The notes: generated by a model from the letters alone, not told the origin. A stretch of 64,000 bases of DNA from Actinomadura nitritigenes (GCF_017573545.1 NZ_JAGEOK010000026.1:96288-160287); one strand, 5' to 3'. Numbered from the stretch's first letter, positions 41,810-51,180 are shown. Numbers and translations: made by a program.

Positions 41810-43213
41810 GTGGAGCCCCAGATCCCGCAGGCCGAGGCCGCGCCCGCCCATCCGCCGCTGGAGTCGCTGGCCGTCCAGCCGCTCCTCAACCGCGACTACG
41901 AGACGCGCCCCGCCGTGTTCTACGAGCGGCTCCGCGCCGAGTACGGTCCCGTCGCGCCGGTGAACGTGCTGGGCGTGCCGGTGTGGCTGGTCATCGGCTA
42001 CCCGCAGACGCTGGAGATCCTGCGCGACTCCCGGGGCGTGTGGAGCCGCCGGGTCGACGCGTGGCGCGCCTACCGGGAGGGCGCCGTCCCCGCGGACTGG
42101 CCGATGCTGCCGGTGGTCGAGTCCGACAACTGCGGCTTCCGCGACGGCGCCGACCTCACCCGGCTGCGCAGCGCGTGGAGCGAGGGGCTGCGCCCGTTCC
42201 AGGACCGGACCCGCCCGGAGGCCAAGGCGCTGGAGGAGGCCGTCCGGCTGTACGCGGACGAGCTGATCGACGTGCTGGCCGAGAACGGCGGCCGCACCGG
42301 CTACGCCGACCTCGCGGCGCAGTACGCGCGGCCGCTGCCGCTGATGGTCGTCGGGCGGCTGCTCGGCACCGGCGCGGACGAGGACGACGGGCTGATCGTC
42401 GACCTGTGGCGGGTCCTGGACGCCGGCCCGGACGCCCAGGAGGCGTCCGCGCGGCTGCTCGCCCGGACGGCGGGCGTGTGCGCGGCGCGGGCCGCCTCCC
42501 CCGGCCAGGACCTGCCGTCCTTCATGCTCGCGGCGATGCCGGACCTCACGGCCGAGGAGCTGACCGGCGAGATGGCGATGATGACGGGGCTGGTCGGCGA
42601 CGTCACCGGCACGCTCATCTGCAACACCATCACCGAGGTGCTGATCGGCGAGACGGGCGCCCGCGACAGCCTGTCCGCCGGGATGATCCAGGAGGCGATC
42701 AACCGGGCCTCCACCGCCAACCCGCCGATGGCGAACCTGGCGTTCCGCTGGCCCCGGTCCGACGTGCGCGTCGGCCGGTTCCAGATCGCGGCCGGCGACC
42801 CGGTCATGGTGTCGCCCGCCGCCGCGCACCTGGACCCGGCGTTCACCGGGAACGCCGCACCCGACTCGATCTACAGCTCGCGCGCGCACCTGGCGTGGAG
42901 CGCGGGGCCGCACGCCTGCCTGGGCCGCGACCTCGCGACGACCGTCACCACGATCGCGGTGGAGCGGCTGTTCGAGCGGTTCGCCGGGCTGCGGCTGGCG
43001 CTGCCGCCGGACCAGCTGGCCTGGCGGTCGTCCCCGCTCATCCGCGGGCTGCGCTCCCTGCCGGTCGACTACGAGCTGGCGGGCGAGCCCCGGCGGCCGG
43101 CACCCGCCGCCCCCGAGCCGGACGGGAGCCCGCAGGAGCCGGACCGCGCCGGGTCCGGGTCGGCGTCGCTGGTGCGGCGGATCCTGCGGACGATGCGGCT
43201 GTCGCAGAGCTGA
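41810..43213 (+). CDS. cytochrome P450 with atypical K-helix (CYP157-like)
   Basis: 467 residues. The heme loop is AWSAGPHACLGRDLA with Cys370; the usual Phe opening the loop is Trp. The I-helix reads MTGLVGDVTGTLICN, keeping a Thr. The otherwise nearly invariant ExxR of the K-helix is Glu295-Ala-Ile-Asn298 followed by Arg299 (QEAINRASTANPPMANLAFR). Loss of ExxR is known in the CYP157 family of streptomycete conservons, and PPMANLAxR resembles that group, but no conservon genes are here. A 45-residue Pro/Ser-rich tail follows the core. Starts GTG 41810 or GTG 41804; AAGG spacing favours the former. Confidence 0.88.
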   Translation: MEPQIPQAEAAPAHPPLESLAVQPLLNRDYETRPAVFYERLRAEYGPVAPVNVLGVPVWLVIGYPQTLEILRDSRGVWSRRVDAWRAYREGAVPADWPMLPVVESDNCGFRDGADLTRLRSAWSEGLRPFQDRTRPEAKALEEAVRLYADELIDVLAENGGRTGYADLAAQYARPLPLMVVGRLLGTGADEDDGLIVDLWRVLDAGPDAQEASARLLARTAGVCAARAASPGQDLPSFMLAAMPDLTAEELTGEMAMMTGLVGDVTGTLICNTITEVLIGETGARDSLSAGMIQEAINRASTANPPMANLAFRWPRSDVRVGRFQIAAGDPVMVSPAAAHLDPAFTGNAAPDSIYSSRAHLAWSAGPHACLGRDLATTVTTIAVERLFERFAGLRLALPPDQLAWRSSPLIRGLRSLPVDYELAGEPRRPAPAAPEPDGSPQEPDRAGSGSASLVRRILRTMRLSQS

Positions 43214-43298
43214 CCGCCACCGCGGAGCCGGCCATCCGGCAGGGCCGCCCGCCCGGCAGTGCCGCCCGCCCGCCGTCGACGCGTCCGCTCGGCGGGCG

Positions 43299-44765
43299 TC
43301 AGCCCGCCCGCTCGCCGGTCAGGGCGGCGGTCTCCTCCCGGATCCGCCGCCACGCCGCGTCCACGTGCGCGTCGGTCGTGCCGGCCGCGCCGATCGCCAC
43401 GCGCAGCAGGACGCGGCCTCCGGCCTTGGTGTGGGTCAGGTACAGGTCGCCGGACGCGTTGAGCCGCTCCATCAGCCGCATCGTCGCGGTGTCGGCCTCG
43501 CCGCCGTCCAGACCGTCCCAGCGCGGACGGAAGCACACCAGGCTGAGCCTCGGCTCCTCCAGCAGCACGAACGCCCGATCGGCGGCGATCCGCGAGGCGA
43601 GCCCGGCCGCCAGCCGCACGCCGGTCCGGACGTGCTCGCGCAGCCCCTCCGCGCCGTACCAGCGGATGACCGACCACAGCTTCAGCGCGCGGAACCGGCG
43701 TCCGAGCGAGATCTGCCAGTCGCGGTAGTCGATCACCTCGCCGGACGCGGACGCCTGGTTGCGCAGGTACTCCGGCAGGATCGACAGCGCGCTCACCAGC
43801 GGTTCCCGGTCGGCCACCCACATCGCGGTGCAGTCGAAGTTGGTGAGCAGCCACTTGTGCGGGTTGGTGACGTAGGAGTCGGCGTACTCGGCGACGCCGT
43901 CGTTGACGCCGCGCAGCTCGGGGCAGACGGCCGCGACGCCCGCGTAGGCGGCGTCCACGTGCAGCCAGACGCCGTGCCGGCGGCAGACCTCGCCGATCGC
44001 GGGCACGGGGTCCACCGCCGTGGTCGACGTGGTGCCGACGGTGGCGCACACCATCACGGGCAGCGCGCCCGCCGCGGCGTCCTCGGCGAGCAGCGCGTCG
44101 AGGTGCGCGGGGTCCATGGCCAGGGTCGCGGGGTCGACGTCCACGACGCGGACGTTCGCCGCTCCGATCCCGGCGATCCGCGCGGCCTTCTCCAGCGAGG
44201 AGTGCGTCTGGGAGCTGACGTACAGGGTGTGGCGCCGGGTGATGCCGTCGCGTCCGGCGGCGCCGCCGTCCGCGCGGTGCAGCGCGGCGACGACCGCGGC
44301 CAGGGCCGCGCCGGACGCCGAGTCCTGGATCACTCCCCCGCCGGGGCCGTCGCCGCGGAACTTCGCCGGGAGGCCGAGCAGCTCGGCGAACCAGTCGAGG
44401 ACCCGGATCTCCAGCTCGGTGCAGGCCGGGCTCGTCGCCCACAGCATCCCCTGGACGCCGAGCCCCGCCGACAGCAGGTCGCCGAGGATCGAGGGGCCGC
44501 TGGCGCCGCTGGGGAAGTAGGCGAAGAAGTCCGGGTGCTGCCAGTGGGTGACGCCGGGCATGACGACCCGGTCCATGTCGGCGAGGACGGCCTCGAACCC
44601 CTCGCCCCGCTCCGGCGGGTGGGCGGGCAGGTTCGCCAGCACGTCGCCCGGCCGGGCCCGCGACAGCACCGGATAGGACTCGATCTTCTCCTGGTAGTCG
44701 GCGATCCAGTCGATGACCTGCTTGCCGTACCGGCGGAACTCGTCCGGCGTCATGTGCGCTGCCAC
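43299..44765 (-). CDS. PLP-dependent aromatic L-amino acid decarboxylase
   Basis: 488 residues of the group II decarboxylase family (aromatic/tryptophan decarboxylases). The PLP lysine is Lys304 in TNPHKWLLTNFDC. Also visible are the stacking His188 (SSQTHSSLEKA), Asp271 (LHVDAAYAG), FFAYFPSGASGPSILGDLLS near the N-terminus and the catalytic-loop Tyr333 in LPEYLRNQASA. This Tyr favours decarboxylation over the aldehyde-synthase reaction seen with Phe. A product such as tryptamine, tyramine or phenethylamine is likely. The GTG start at 44763-44765 follows GGGAGG. It stands alone, so a role in amine production or amino acid catabolism cannot be decided. Confidence 0.92.
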   Translation of the reverse strand: MAAHMTPDEFRRYGKQVIDWIADYQEKIESYPVLSRARPGDVLANLPAHPPERGEGFEAVLADMDRVVMPGVTHWQHPDFFAYFPSGASGPSILGDLLSAGLGVQGMLWATSPACTELEIRVLDWFAELLGLPAKFRGDGPGGGVIQDSASGAALAAVVAALHRADGGAAGRDGITRRHTLYVSSQTHSSLEKAARIAGIGAANVRVVDVDPATLAMDPAHLDALLAEDAAAGALPVMVCATVGTTSTTAVDPVPAIGEVCRRHGVWLHVDAAYAGVAAVCPELRGVNDGVAEYADSYVTNPHKWLLTNFDCTAMWVADREPLVSALSILPEYLRNQASASGEVIDYRDWQISLGRRFRALKLWSVIRWYGAEGLREHVRTGVRLAAGLASRIAADRAFVLLEEPRLSLVCFRPRWDGLDGGEADTATMRLMERLNASGDLYLTHTKAGGRVLLRVAIGAAGTTDAHVDAAWRRIREETAALTGERAG

Positions 44766-44866
44766 CGCGCGCGTCCTCCCTGCTGAGACGGACCGGCCCG
44801 CCCGCCCGGGGCCGGACCATGATCATATGGGCCCGAACGAGGGTTTTCGGCGGGTGCCGGGCGGGG

Positions 44867-45223
44867 TCAGGCGGTGTGGACGCCGTCCAGTTCGACCGTC
44901 CACACGCCGTCCATCACCTCGGTGACCGTCAGCCCGAGCGTCAGGTCCGAAAGGCCGTCCTGGGCCGTCCAGAGCGGGAACTCGACGTGGAACGCGTGCT
45001 CGTCCGCCGGCTCGTGCGGGACGGCGACCGCGTCGACCTCCCGGAACGCCGCGTCCGGCGGGCTGATCAGGTCCCGGCCGTGCCGCGCCACGGCCGCGGC
45101 GATCTCCGCCGCGGTGAGCCGGCGGGCCTCCGTCAGCGTCTCCAGTTCCTCGTACTCGCCGCGGACCAGCAGCCCGACCACGACCCGAACGGCGTTCACG
45201 CCCTCCTCCGGCAGCATGCGCAC
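44867..45223 (-). CDS. hypothetical protein
   Basis: 118 residues, acidic and soluble: MRMLPEEGVNAVRVVVGLLV, RGEYEELETLTEARRLTAAE, IAAAVARHGRDLISPPDAAF, then a beta-rich second half VDAVAVPHEPADEHAFHVEF, PLWTAQDGLSDLTLGLTVTE, VWTVELDGVHTA. The pattern resembles small actinobacterial DUF proteins found as single genes; I cannot name the family with certainty. The ATG at 45221-45223 is followed after two codons by another ATG and lacks a strong site. It is divergent from the DUF2795 gene. Confidence 0.7.
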   Translation of the reverse strand: MRMLPEEGVNAVRVVVGLLVRGEYEELETLTEARRLTAAEIAAAVARHGRDLISPPDAAFREVDAVAVPHEPADEHAFHVEFPLWTAQDGLSDLTLGLTVTEVMDGVWTVELDGVHTA

Positions 45224-45313
45224 ACCGTACCGCGCCCGCCCGCGGTGATCGCCGCCTGTTTAGACGACCCCGCCCGGGAACGCTCTTCCTGTCAAGGCGC
45301 AGGGAGGACGAAC

Positions 45314-45721
45314 ATGCCAGACAAGAGCGACAAGCACGGTCCCAAGGTGGACGACGAGATCGGCCACGAGACGGAGGGCATGGTCCGCGGCGGGCACTCC
45401 ACCCACGCCGAGGAGTTCAAGGAGACCGAACCGTACTCCGGTGACGCGCCCTGGGACCCGACCGCCGCCACCGGCGACCCGCGCGAGGGATCCCCGCCGG
45501 GGATGAGCGCGGGCGACGTGGAGGGCCGCAGCGGCCTGGCGCGGCTGCTCTCCGGCGTCCGCTACCCCGCCCGCCTCGACGACCTGGTCGCGCACGCCTC
45601 CGGCGCGGGAGCGGACGACGCGGCGGTCGGCGCCCTGGAGACGCTGCCCGACCGCGAGTACGAGAACGTCGCCGACGTCGCCGACGAGCTCGGCTACGGA
45701 CGGGAGAACCGCCGCTTCTGA
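45314..45721 (+). CDS. DUF2795 domain-containing protein
   Basis: 135 residues. The C-terminal 70 residues are DUF2795: LARLLSGVRYPARLDDLVAH, ASGAGADDAAVGALETLPDR, EYENVADVADELGYG. The N-terminal half is acidic and disordered (DKHGPKVDDEIGHETEGMVR, EFKETEPYSGDAPWDPTAAT), a common build for these actinobacterial proteins. The function is unknown. The ATG at 45314-45316 has GGGAGGACG upstream. It converges on the aconitase gene with a bulged hairpin between. Confidence 0.9.
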   Translation: MPDKSDKHGPKVDDEIGHETEGMVRGGHSTHAEEFKETEPYSGDAPWDPTAATGDPREGSPPGMSAGDVEGRSGLARLLSGVRYPARLDDLVAHASGAGADDAAVGALETLPDREYENVADVADELGYGRENRRF

Positions 45722-45755
45722 CCATCCTCCGAACGACGTTCGACGACGTTCACGC

Positions 45756-45802
45756 GCGGCGAGCCGTCGTTGTGAGCGAACCTCATGACGGCGACTCGCC
45801 GC
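45756..45802. terminator. long hairpin between convergent genes
   Basis: GCGGCGAG-CCGTC (45756-45768) pairs with GACGG-CGA-CTCGCCGC (45787-45802), the CGA being a bulge. It lies between the DUF2795 gene and the 3' end of the aconitase gene and may serve both. Just before it, ACGACGTTC occurs twice in tandem (about 45733-45751). Confidence 0.5.
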
Positions 45803-45805
45803 AGC

Positions 45806-47761
45806 TCAACGGGAGGCGCGGGCGCGGAGCAGGGGGATCTGGCCTCCGGCGGCGACGAGCTCGCGCTGGCGGGGCGACAGCCGGTGCCGGGCGCGGTACG
45901 TCCGGTCCTTGGTGACGTTGCGGACCTCGACCTCGGTCCCCTTCTCCAGCGCCGCGCGGACGCCCTCGATCCGCAGCCGGTCGCCCTGCTCGACGCGGTC
46001 GTAGTCGGCCTCCTCGGCGAACTCCAGCGGCAGGATCCCGAAGTTGACCAGGTTCTGCCAGTGGATGCGGGCGTACCCGCGGGCGAGGACGAGCCGCAGC
46101 CCGAGATGGCGCGGCGCGATCGCGGCGTGCTCCCGGGACGAGCCCTGCCCGTAGTTGCGGCCGCCGACGACGGCGTGCGCTCCGGCCTCCCGCGCCCGAT
46201 CCGGGTAGCCCTCGTCGATGCGGACGAAGGCGAAGCCGGCCAGCTTGGCGATGTCGCTGCGGTACGGGAGGGCCCGCGCGCCCGCCATGAGGATCTCGTC
46301 GGTCGACACGTCGTCCCCCACCTTGATCACGACGGGCACGTCCAGCTCGTCCGGCAAGGGGTCCAGCTCGGGCAGGACGCCGATGCTCGGCGCCTTCTCC
46401 AGCTCCACGCGGCGCGCCTCGTCCTCGGGGAGCGGCGCCTCGAGCATCTCCCGGTTGACGCTGGAGCGCTCCGGCAGGCGCAGGACCGGGGGCTCCATGT
46501 CCAGCTCGCGCGGGTCGGTGATCTCGCCGGTGAGCGCGGCGGCCGCGGCGGTCTCCGGCGAGCACAGCCAGACCCGGTCGTCGGCGGTCCCGGAGCGGCC
46601 GGGGAAGTTGCGCGGGAACGTCCGGAGGCTGTTGCGGCCGATCGCGGGCGCCTGCCCCATGCCGATGCAGCCGAGGCAGCCGGCCTGGTGGATCCGGGCG
46701 CCGGCCTGGACGAGGTCGGTGGCGGCGCCCATCTTCGTGAGGTCGACGAGGATCTGCCGGGAGGTCGGATTCACGTCCAGCGACACGTGCGGATGCACCT
46801 GGCGGCCCTTGACGATCGCGGCGACGGACGCGAAGTCGCGCAGTCCCGGGTTCGCCGACGACCCGACGACGACCTGGTGCACCTCCTCCCCCGCGGCCTC
46901 CCGGACCGGCACCACGTCGCCGGGCGAGGACGGGCGGGCGATCAGCGGCTCCAGCGCCGACAGGTCGATCTCGCCGGTGACGTCGTAGGAGGCGTCCGGG
47001 TCGGCGACGATCTCGGTGAAGTCGCCCTCGCGGTCCTCGCCGCGCAGGAACTCCAGGACGCGCTCGTCGGACGGGAACACCGTCGTCGTCGCGCCGAGCT
47101 CGGCGCCCATGTTCGCGATGACGTGCCGGTCCATCGCGGTCAGCGCCGCCAGGCCCGGCCCGTGGTACTCGATGATCCGGTTGACGCCGCCGCGGACGCC
47201 GTGCCGCCGCAGCATCTCCAGGATCACGTCCTTGGCGCTGACCCACGGAGGCGGCTCCCCGGTGAGGCGGATCCCCCAGATCTCCGGCATCGTCACGTGG
47301 ATCGGCTCGCCCGCCATCGCCATGGCGACCTCCAGGCCGCCGACGCCCATCGCGAGCATGCCGAGCGACCCCGCCGCGCAGGTGTGGGAGTCCGAGCCGA
47401 CCATCGTGGCGCCGGGCACGCCGAACCGCTGCATGTGCGTGGGGTGCGAGACGCCGTTGCCTGGCCTGGAGTACCAGAGGCCGTAGCGGCGGCACGCCGA
47501 CCGCAGGAAGATGTGGTCGGCCATGTTCCGCTCGTCGGACTGCAGCAGGTTGTGGTCGATGTACTGCACCGACACGTCCGTGCGCACCCGGCCGAGGTCG
47601 AGCGCCTCCAGCTCCAGCATCACCATCGTGCCGGTGGCGTCCTGGGTGAGGGTCTGGTCGATCCGGACCCCGATCTCCGTGCCGGGCTCCATCTCGCCGC
47701 TGACCAGGTGCGAGGCGATCAGCTTGCGGGCGACGTTGCGGCCTCCGGTGCCGTTGGCCAT
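45806..47761 (-). CDS. aconitate hydratase
   Basis: 651-residue aconitase-family enzyme that carries a [4Fe-4S] cluster. The cluster cysteines are Cys128 (VGSDSHTCAAGSLG) and Cys362/Cys365 (AGCLGCIGMGQAP). The C-terminal swivel domain (about 480-650) has VIKVGDDVSTDEILMAGARA, VVGGRNYGQGSSREHAAIAP and LVLARGYARIHWQNLVNFGI. At about 650 residues it belongs to the shorter aconitase class rather than the 900-residue AcnA form typical of actinobacterial TCA cycles, so it could be a second or specialised isoenzyme. Start: ATG 47759-47761 with GGAGG nine bases upstream. Confidence 0.92.
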   Translation of the reverse strand: MANGTGGRNVARKLIASHLVSGEMEPGTEIGVRIDQTLTQDATGTMVMLELEALDLGRVRTDVSVQYIDHNLLQSDERNMADHIFLRSACRRYGLWYSRPGNGVSHPTHMQRFGVPGATMVGSDSHTCAAGSLGMLAMGVGGLEVAMAMAGEPIHVTMPEIWGIRLTGEPPPWVSAKDVILEMLRRHGVRGGVNRIIEYHGPGLAALTAMDRHVIANMGAELGATTTVFPSDERVLEFLRGEDREGDFTEIVADPDASYDVTGEIDLSALEPLIARPSSPGDVVPVREAAGEEVHQVVVGSSANPGLRDFASVAAIVKGRQVHPHVSLDVNPTSRQILVDLTKMGAATDLVQAGARIHQAGCLGCIGMGQAPAIGRNSLRTFPRNFPGRSGTADDRVWLCSPETAAAAALTGEITDPRELDMEPPVLRLPERSSVNREMLEAPLPEDEARRVELEKAPSIGVLPELDPLPDELDVPVVIKVGDDVSTDEILMAGARALPYRSDIAKLAGFAFVRIDEGYPDRAREAGAHAVVGGRNYGQGSSREHAAIAPRHLGLRLVLARGYARIHWQNLVNFGILPLEFAEEADYDRVEQGDRLRIEGVRAALEKGTEVEVRNVTKDRTYRARHRLSPRQRELVAAGGQIPLLRARASR

Positions 47762-47802
47762 GGGCGTTTCCTCCGCTCCCTCCGGTCGTGTAACGGCCGC
47801 GC

Positions 47803-49329
47803 TCAAACGGGCCGGGCGGGACGCTCCCGGTCGTGCGCCGGACGGTCCGCCGGGCGCCCGCACCAGTGCGCGAGCGCCTCACGGATCGCGGCGGCGCGCC
47901 GGTCCGGCGCGGTCTCGTCGCACGCCCACGCGATGTAGCCGTCGGGCCGGACGAGCGCGGTCGTGCGGGTGGCGCCGCCCGCGAGCGCGCAGTGCACCCG
48001 TCCCGCCCACCGCTTGGTCGCCAGGTAGGTGACCGCCGGGTCGTTGGCCGCGACGACGAGCACGAACCGCCCGTCGCCGAGCAGCCGGTAGAGGCGCCCC
48101 GGGGCTCCCGCGACGGGGACGTCCGGCGCGCGCATGCCGGTGAGGCGGTGCGCGCCGCGCGGCGCCGGGTAGGCGATGTCGATGCCGGACACCGCGCCGG
48201 CCAGCCGCCGCGCGACCGGCCGGACGTGGGTCGCCGCCCAGGCCGCGACGGCCCGCCCCCGGCGCAGCCACGGCTGCTCGACCATCGCGAACCTCAGCAG
48301 CGCGCCGCTGCCGCGCAGGACCTGCCTGCCGACGGGATGGCGCTCCTCGTGGTAGCTGTCCAGCAGCCACGACGGCGCCCAGCCGGCCAGCTCGGCGGCG
48401 AGCTTCCAGCCGAGGTTCGCCGCGTCCTGCATCCCGGTGTTCATGCCCTGGCCGCCCGCCGGGGAGTGGACGTGCGCGGCGTCGCCCGCGAGGAGCACCC
48501 GTCCGACCCGGTAGCGCGGCACCTGCCGCTCGTCGCTGTGGAACCGCGACGTCCAGCGCGGGTCGCGCATCCCGTGGTCGGAGCCGAGCGCGCGGCGCGC
48601 GACGTCGCGGACCTCCTCCAGGTCGACGGGCTCGGAGTCGGCGGCCTGGTGCCGGCGGTCCCAGGCGATCACCCGGTACCAGCCGTCGCCGAACGGCGCG
48701 ATGAACGCGAACGCGTCACCGGACGCGCCGGCGGTGAGGACCTCGGCGGGCGCGTCGTCCAGCCGCACGTCCGCCAGCATCACCGACCGCACCACGGCCC
48801 GGCCGGGGAACGGCAGGCCGAGCGCCTCCCGGACGGTGCTGCGGACGCCGTCGGCCCCGACGACGTACGACGCCCGGCGGGTCGCCGTGGACCCGTCGGA
48901 CATCCGGACGTCGACGTCCACGCCCTCCGCGTCCTGCCGGAGCCCGGTCGCCTCCGCGCCGTGGACGATCTCCGCGCCGGCCTCCAGCGCGCGACCGCGC
49001 AGCACCCGCTCCGTCTCGTACTGCGGCGTGACCAGCACGAACGGGAAACGGCCGGGGAGCCGTGACAGGTCCAGCGCCGCGGCTCCGAGCAGCCGCAGCC
49101 CGCCGACCCGCTCCCCCGCCGCGACCAGCTCGTCGGCGACGCCGCGCGCGTCGAGCAGTTCCAGCGTGCGCGCGTGCACGGCGAACGCGCGGGTCAGGTT
49201 GTCGGTCTCCTCCGGGCGCCGTTCCAGCACGGTGCAGTCCACGCCGGCCGCCGCCAGGTCCCCCGCGAGCAGGAGCCCGGTCGGCCCCGCGCCCACGATC
49301 AGCACGTTCCCCGTCGACCTGGGCGGCAT
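47803..49329 (-). CDS. FAD-dependent aromatic-type monooxygenase
   Basis: 508-residue group A flavoprotein monooxygenase (PHBH fold). FAD motifs: NVLIVGAGPTGLLLAGDLAA at residues 8-27, the middle VVGADGVRSTVREALGLPF (DG motif) and RVLLAGDAAHVHSPAGGQGM, then NTGMQDAANLGWKLAAELAG (GD motif). The C-terminal thioredoxin-like region (about 395-490) is the long version seen in polyketide-tailoring and rifampicin-type monooxygenases. It hydroxylates or inactivates an aromatic substrate with NAD(P)H and O2. It is 41 bp upstream of the aconitase gene on the same strand; a common transcript is possible but makes little functional sense. Confidence 0.9.
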   Translation of the reverse strand: MPPRSTGNVLIVGAGPTGLLLAGDLAAAGVDCTVLERRPEETDNLTRAFAVHARTLELLDARGVADELVAAGERVGGLRLLGAAALDLSRLPGRFPFVLVTPQYETERVLRGRALEAGAEIVHGAEATGLRQDAEGVDVDVRMSDGSTATRRASYVVGADGVRSTVREALGLPFPGRAVVRSVMLADVRLDDAPAEVLTAGASGDAFAFIAPFGDGWYRVIAWDRRHQAADSEPVDLEEVRDVARRALGSDHGMRDPRWTSRFHSDERQVPRYRVGRVLLAGDAAHVHSPAGGQGMNTGMQDAANLGWKLAAELAGWAPSWLLDSYHEERHPVGRQVLRGSGALLRFAMVEQPWLRRGRAVAAWAATHVRPVARRLAGAVSGIDIAYPAPRGAHRLTGMRAPDVPVAGAPGRLYRLLGDGRFVLVVAANDPAVTYLATKRWAGRVHCALAGGATRTTALVRPDGYIAWACDETAPDRRAAAIREALAHWCGRPADRPAHDRERPARPV

Positions 49330-49424
49330 CCGGATCCCCTTCCGTCCGTGCGCGGGTGCGGCCCTACACCCCTTCCCACGAACGGCGGCTCCTCACGTGC
49401 CGGGGGCGGCCGGAAACCGGCCCG

Positions 49425-51026
49425 CTAGCCCTGGACGCGGCGGTCCCGGCCGGCCCACTCCCGCTCCCGCAGCTGGAACTTCTGGATCTTGCCGGTGGAC
49501 GTCTTCGGCAGCTCGGTGACGAACTCCACTGTGTCGGGCGCCTTGAACCGGGCGAGCCCGGCGCGGACGTGCTCGATCAGCTCCGCCTCCGTCGCCGTGC
49601 GCCCCGCGCGCAGGACCACGAACGCCTTCGGTCGCTCGCCCCACTTGTCGTCCGGCACGGCGACGACCGCGACCTCCAGCACCGCCGGGTGCGCGTCGAT
49701 CGCGCGCTCGACCTCGACCGTGGAGATGTTCTCGCCGCCGGAGATGATGATGTCCTTGGACCGGTCGCGCAGCTCGACGTAGCCGTCGGGGTGGCGGACC
49801 CCGAGGTCGCCGGAGTGGAACCAGCCGCCGCGGAACGCCCGCGCGGTGGTCTCTTCGTCGCGGTGGTAGCCCTTCATCACGTTGTTGCCGCGCATGACGA
49901 TCTCGCCGAGCGTCTCGCCGTCGGCGGGGACGTCGTTCATGTCCGCGTCGACGACCCGCAGGCCGTCGGTCTGGACCATGCCGACGCCCTGCCGCGCCAG
50001 CAGCCGGGACCGCTCGGGCGCGGCGAGCGCGTCCCAGCCGGGCTGCGGCTCGCACACCGAGTACGGCCCGTAGGTCTCGGTCAGCCCGTAGACGTGCACG
50101 ATCGTCGCGCCGAGCGCCTCCATCTGCCCGATGATCGTCGGGCTGGGCGGGGCGCCCGCGGTGGTGACGGTCAGCGGCGCGTCCAGCGGGTGCGCCTGCG
50201 CCGCGTTCGCGATGGCGACCAGGACGGTGGGGGCGCCGTTCAGGTGCGTGACGCCCTCGGCGTCGATCAGCCGCCACACCTCCGCGGCGTCGACGGCGCG
50301 CAGGCACACCTGCGTCCCGCCGATCGCGGCGAGCGCCCACCCCGTGCACCACCCGTTGCAGTGGAACATCGGCAGCGTCCACAGGTACACGCTGCCGGGA
50401 GTGTGCCGGGAGTGCACCACTTCGCCGAGCGCGTTCACGTAGGCGCCGCGGTGGGTGTAGACGACGCCCTTCGGCCGTCCCGTGGTCCCGGACGTGTAGT
50501 TGATGGAGATGGGCGCGTTCTCGTCGTCGACCTCCCATGGGAGGGGGTCGTCCGAGCCGCGCTCCAGGAACTCGGCGTAGGAGATCCCGCCGACGGCCGG
50601 GTCCGGCTCGCATCCCTCGGCCGGGACGGTGACGACCTCGGGCAGCGCCCCGGCGAGCGGCGCGACGGCCGGGTGCAGGCCCGCGTCGACGACCAGCGCC
50701 TTCGCCCCGGAGTGCTCGAGGATGTAGCGGATCTCCGCCGCCGCCAGCCGCGTGTTGATCGCGACGAGCACCGCGCCGGCCAGCGGCACGCCGAAGTGCG
50801 CGACCAGCAGCTCGGGGACGTTCGGCGCGAGGTAGGCGACCCGGTCGCCCGGCCCGATCCCGGACGCCCGCAGCGCGTTCGCCAGCCGCGTCGCCTCCGC
50901 GGCGAACTCCGCGTACGTCGCCCGGCGGTCCCCGTACGCGTAGGCGGTCTTGCCGGGGAACACCTCCGCGGACCGTTTCAGGAACGCCAGCGGGGTGAGC
51001 GCGGTGTAGCCGGGGCCGTTGTCCAT
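49425..51026 (-). CDS. acyl-CoA synthetase (AMP-forming, class I)
   Basis: 533-residue adenylate-forming enzyme, the medium/long-chain acyl-CoA ligase type. Core motifs: A3 SINYTSGTTGRPKGVVYTHR, A5 region IVHVYGLTETYGPYSV, A7 GWFHSGDLGVRHPDGYVELR, A8 DRSKDIIISGGENIST and A10 LPKTSTGKIQKFQLR with the catalytic Lys. It activates a carboxylic acid to its CoA ester. The start is ATG 51024-51026 with GGAGG upstream; a much longer in-frame reading runs antisense into the aminotransferase gene. It is divergent from that gene across 154 bp. Chain preference is not visible. Confidence 0.93.
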   Translation of the reverse strand: MDNGPGYTALTPLAFLKRSAEVFPGKTAYAYGDRRATYAEFAAEATRLANALRASGIGPGDRVAYLAPNVPELLVAHFGVPLAGAVLVAINTRLAAAEIRYILEHSGAKALVVDAGLHPAVAPLAGALPEVVTVPAEGCEPDPAVGGISYAEFLERGSDDPLPWEVDDENAPISINYTSGTTGRPKGVVYTHRGAYVNALGEVVHSRHTPGSVYLWTLPMFHCNGWCTGWALAAIGGTQVCLRAVDAAEVWRLIDAEGVTHLNGAPTVLVAIANAAQAHPLDAPLTVTTAGAPPSPTIIGQMEALGATIVHVYGLTETYGPYSVCEPQPGWDALAAPERSRLLARQGVGMVQTDGLRVVDADMNDVPADGETLGEIVMRGNNVMKGYHRDEETTARAFRGGWFHSGDLGVRHPDGYVELRDRSKDIIISGGENISTVEVERAIDAHPAVLEVAVVAVPDDKWGERPKAFVVLRAGRTATEAELIEHVRAGLARFKAPDTVEFVTELPKTSTGKIQKFQLREREWAGRDRRVQG

Positions 51027-51180
51027 GGGTCCTCCGGTGCCGTCGGCCGGGGCGCCCGGCGCCCGCGGCACGGATGTGGCCTGCGCCCAAGGATCCCACG
51101 GGCGGCCCGTCCGTCCCTGGACGCCGCGGCCGGCGTGCGCGAGGCTGGCCGGAGGATCAAGATCGACGAGAGGTGGCAGC

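Noticed and set aside
41810..43213. Conservon (cvn) locus
   Set aside because: Although the P450 resembles CYP157, no cvnA-D genes (sensor-like, roadblock, DUF742, GTPase) lie on either side.
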